Below, piece by piece: positions 62,515-64,000 of a stretch of DNA of 64,000 nucleotides (its first letter is position 1; each line of letters begins with the position of its first letter). The notes beneath the pieces are model-generated. The model saw nothing but the letters and a program-made list of their open reading frames with translations, was not told where the DNA came from and did not search any database. The translations under genes and the position numbers were made by a program. The stretch comes from Georgenia daeguensis (lineage in GTDB: Bacteria; Actinomycetota; Actinomycetes; Actinomycetales; Actinomycetaceae): positions 62,001 to 126,000 of the forward strand of contig NZ_BAABBA010000006.1 in the NCBI RefSeq assembly GCF_039537705.1, given 5' to 3'.

Positions 62515-62545
62515 GCCCGCCGGCCCTCACCGGGCCGGCGGGCGT
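62515..62545 (+). terminator. Intercistronic hairpin between binding-protein and ATPase genes
   Basis: A perfect 13-bp stem (CGCCCGCCGGCCC arm, 5-nt loop) starts 8 bp after the binding-protein stop and 30 bp before the ATPase start. In ABC operons such hairpins commonly stop or protect part of the mRNA, so the binding protein is made in excess. Confidence 0.7.
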
Positions 62546-62575
62546 GCCCGTCGAAGCGACCCACAGGAGCACGCC

Positions 62576-64000
62576 ATGTCATCCGACCACCCTTCGCCCG
62601 CCGGCGCCGCGGCGCCGTCGCCCTCCGTGGCACCCGCCCGTCCGGCGGTGCCGTCCGACCACGCGATCCTGCAGATGCGGGACATCACGAAGACCTTCCC
62701 GGGCGTCAAGGCGCTCCAGGACGTCAACCTGACGGTCCGGCGCGGCGAGGTCCACGCCATCTGCGGCGAGAACGGCGCCGGCAAGTCCACGCTCATGAAC
62801 GTTCTCTCCGGCGTCTACCCGCACGGGAGCTACGACGGCGAGATCACCTTCGAGGGCGAGCTCTGCGACTTCCGCACCATCCGCGACAGCGAGGCGCGCG
62901 GCATCGTCATCATCCACCAGGAGCTCGCCCTGAGCCCCTACCTCTCGGTGGCGGAGAACATCTTCCTCGGCAACGAGCAGGCGAGCGCCGGCGTCATCGA
63001 CTGGAACCGCACCAACAGCGAGGCGGCGAAGCTGCTCGCCCGCGTCGGCCTGGACATCCACCCGGACACCAAGGTCAAGGACCTCGGCGTCGGCCGCCAG
63101 CAGCTGGTCGAGATCGCGAAGGCCCTCTCCAAGCGCGTGAAGCTGCTCATCCTGGACGAGCCGACCGCGGCGCTGAACGACGAGGACAGCGAGCACCTGC
63201 TCACGCTGATGCGCCAGCTGCGCGACCAGGGCATCTCGATGATCATGATCTCCCACAAGCTCAACGAGATCGCCGCCATCGCGGACTCCACCACGGTTAT
63301 CCGTGACGGCCGCACCATCGAGACCCTCGACATGCACGGCCCCGAGCCCGTGAGCGAGGACCACATCATCCGGCTCATGGTCGGGCGCTCGCTCGAGAAC
63401 CGGTTCCCCGACCACGAGCCCAGCGTCGGCGAAGAGGTGCTGCGGGTCGAGGACTGGACCGTGCACCACCCGATCGACGTTGAGCGCAAGGTGGTCGACG
63501 GCGCCAGCCTGACCGTCCGGCGCGGCGAGATCGTCGGCCTCGCGGGGCTGATGGGCGCGGGGCGCACGGAGCTGGCCATGAGCATCTTCGGTCGCAGCTA
63601 CGGGCACAACATCTCCGGACGGCTCTACAAGAACGGCACGGAGATCCACGCCCGGACCGTGAGCGAGGCGATCGAGCACGGCATCGCGTACGCCACCGAG
63701 GACCGCAAGCGCTACGGCCTGAACCTCATCCAGGACATCAAGCGCAACATCGCCTCGGCGGCCCTCGGCAAGATCTCGAGGCTCGGCGTCGTCGACCGCA
63801 GCGCGGAGGCCCGCGTGGCGGAGGGGTACCGCAAGGACATGCGCATCAAGACCCCCAGCGTCGACGCCGTGGTGGGTCAGCTCTCCGGCGGCAACCAGCA
63901 GAAGGTCGTCCTGAGCAAGTGGATCTACACGGACCCGGACGTCCTCATCCTCGACGAGCCGACCCGAGGCATCGACGTCGGCGCCAAGTTCGAGATCTAC
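62576..64000 (+). CDS. Sugar ABC transporter ATP-binding protein, 3' truncated
   Basis: The frame runs open to the window end (475 codons). The first ATPase domain shows Walker A ICGENGAGKSTLMNVLSGVY, the signature-like VGRQQLVEIAKALS and Walker B LLILDEPTAAL. The second has the degenerate Walker A region GLAGLMGAGRTELA, QLSGGNQQKVVLSKWI and LILDEPTRGID. This two-domain arrangement is that of the XylG/MmsA/RbsA family, which pairs with a single permease type, expected just beyond the window. AGGAG precedes ATG 62576. The first 28 residues are Pro/Ala-rich. Confidence 0.94.
   Translation, partial: MSSDHPSPAGAAAPSPSVAPARPAVPSDHAILQMRDITKTFPGVKALQDVNLTVRRGEVHAICGENGAGKSTLMNVLSGVYPHGSYDGEITFEGELCDFRTIRDSEARGIVIIHQELALSPYLSVAENIFLGNEQASAGVIDWNRTNSEAAKLLARVGLDIHPDTKVKDLGVGRQQLVEIAKALSKRVKLLILDEPTAALNDEDSEHLLTLMRQLRDQGISMIMISHKLNEIAAIADSTTVIRDGRTIETLDMHGPEPVSEDHIIRLMVGRSLENRFPDHEPSVGEEVLRVEDWTVHHPIDVERKVVDGASLTVRRGEIVGLAGLMGAGRTELAMSIFGRSYGHNISGRLYKNGTEIHARTVSEAIEHGIAYATEDRKRYGLNLIQDIKRNIASAALGKISRLGVVDRSAEARVAEGYRKDMRIKTPSVDAVVGQLSGGNQQKVVLSKWIYTDPDVLILDEPTRGIDVGAKFEIY

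Noticed and set aside
60488..62572. 694-residue minus-strand frame across the ROK and binding-protein genes
   Set aside because: It is rich in Val/Leu/Gly/Asp dipeptides that mirror the complementary codons. It crosses two well-supported genes and a promoter.

Overview
The window looks like chromosomal DNA of a very GC-rich actinobacterium, probably of the order Micrococcales (a Georgenia- or Cellulomonas-like relative is an inference). The grounds are the base composition, the many GTG starts and GTGA/ATGA stop-start overlaps, the many actinobacterial leaderless starts (a TANNNT -10 hexamer 6-7 nt before ATG/GTG), a 32-residue bS22-like ribosomal protein, a menaquinone-only quinone pathway, a CcsA/ResB cytochrome c system and a 13E12-type DUF222-HNH protein. 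No phage, conjugative element, IS transposase or CRISPR array is visible.

Layout. 1-4.3 kb: a truncated membrane protein with a YtrA-type GntR regulator, murB, a HadA/HadB-like dehydratase pair, rpmG, tRNA-Met, tRNA-Thr, tRNA-Tyr and a YajQ protein. 4.3-6.2 kb: a DUF559 (Vsr-like nuclease fold) gene between tandem repeats and two copies of a palindromic element. 6.2-10.8 kb: htpX, a repeat-bearing membrane protein, fprA and rarD. 10.9-28.4 kb: a long-chain polyprenyl diphosphate synthase followed by a complete 14-gene nuoA-N operon, all on the minus strand. 28.5-44.2 kb: an almost complete menaquinone locus (menJ, menG, menF, menD, menC, menB, menE, menA) interrupted by htrA, a DUF222-HNH gene, a DUF3048 lipoprotein and small membrane proteins. 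45-49.8 kb: ccsB, resB, ccdA, a TlpA/ResA thioredoxin and a histidine phosphatase. 50-56.8 kb: a divergent marR/yceI pair, a glutaredoxin, a HAD phosphatase, bS22, an excisionase-type HTH protein, an AcuC-type deacetylase and a KtrB/KtrA potassium system. 56.8-64 kb: a xylose regulon of xylB, xylA, a ROK repressor and the first two genes of a sugar ABC transporter, the second cut by the window end.

The middle 35 kb reads as a respiratory quinone district: complex I reduces menaquinone, the prenyl synthase supplies its tail, the Men enzymes build and methylate the ring, MenJ reduces the tail and the Ccs genes mature cytochrome c. MenH and the DHNA-CoA thioesterase are the pathway steps not found here.

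The most distinctive observations are: (1) a 20-bp motif shared in position and orientation by the xylA and sugar-binding-protein promoters, probably the ROK repressor operator; (2) a DtxR/IdeR-like iron box upstream of menJ; (3) a degenerate LexA-type box overlapping the start of the 13E12-like gene; (4) tandem duplications of gene 3' ends, stop codon included, at ccsB and the glutaredoxin gene, within a wider pattern of short tandem repeats inside and between genes; and (5) a palindromic element on both sides of the DUF559 gene. No unequivocally new multi-gene system was found. The repeat-expansion pattern and the DUF559/palindrome locus are the best leads.
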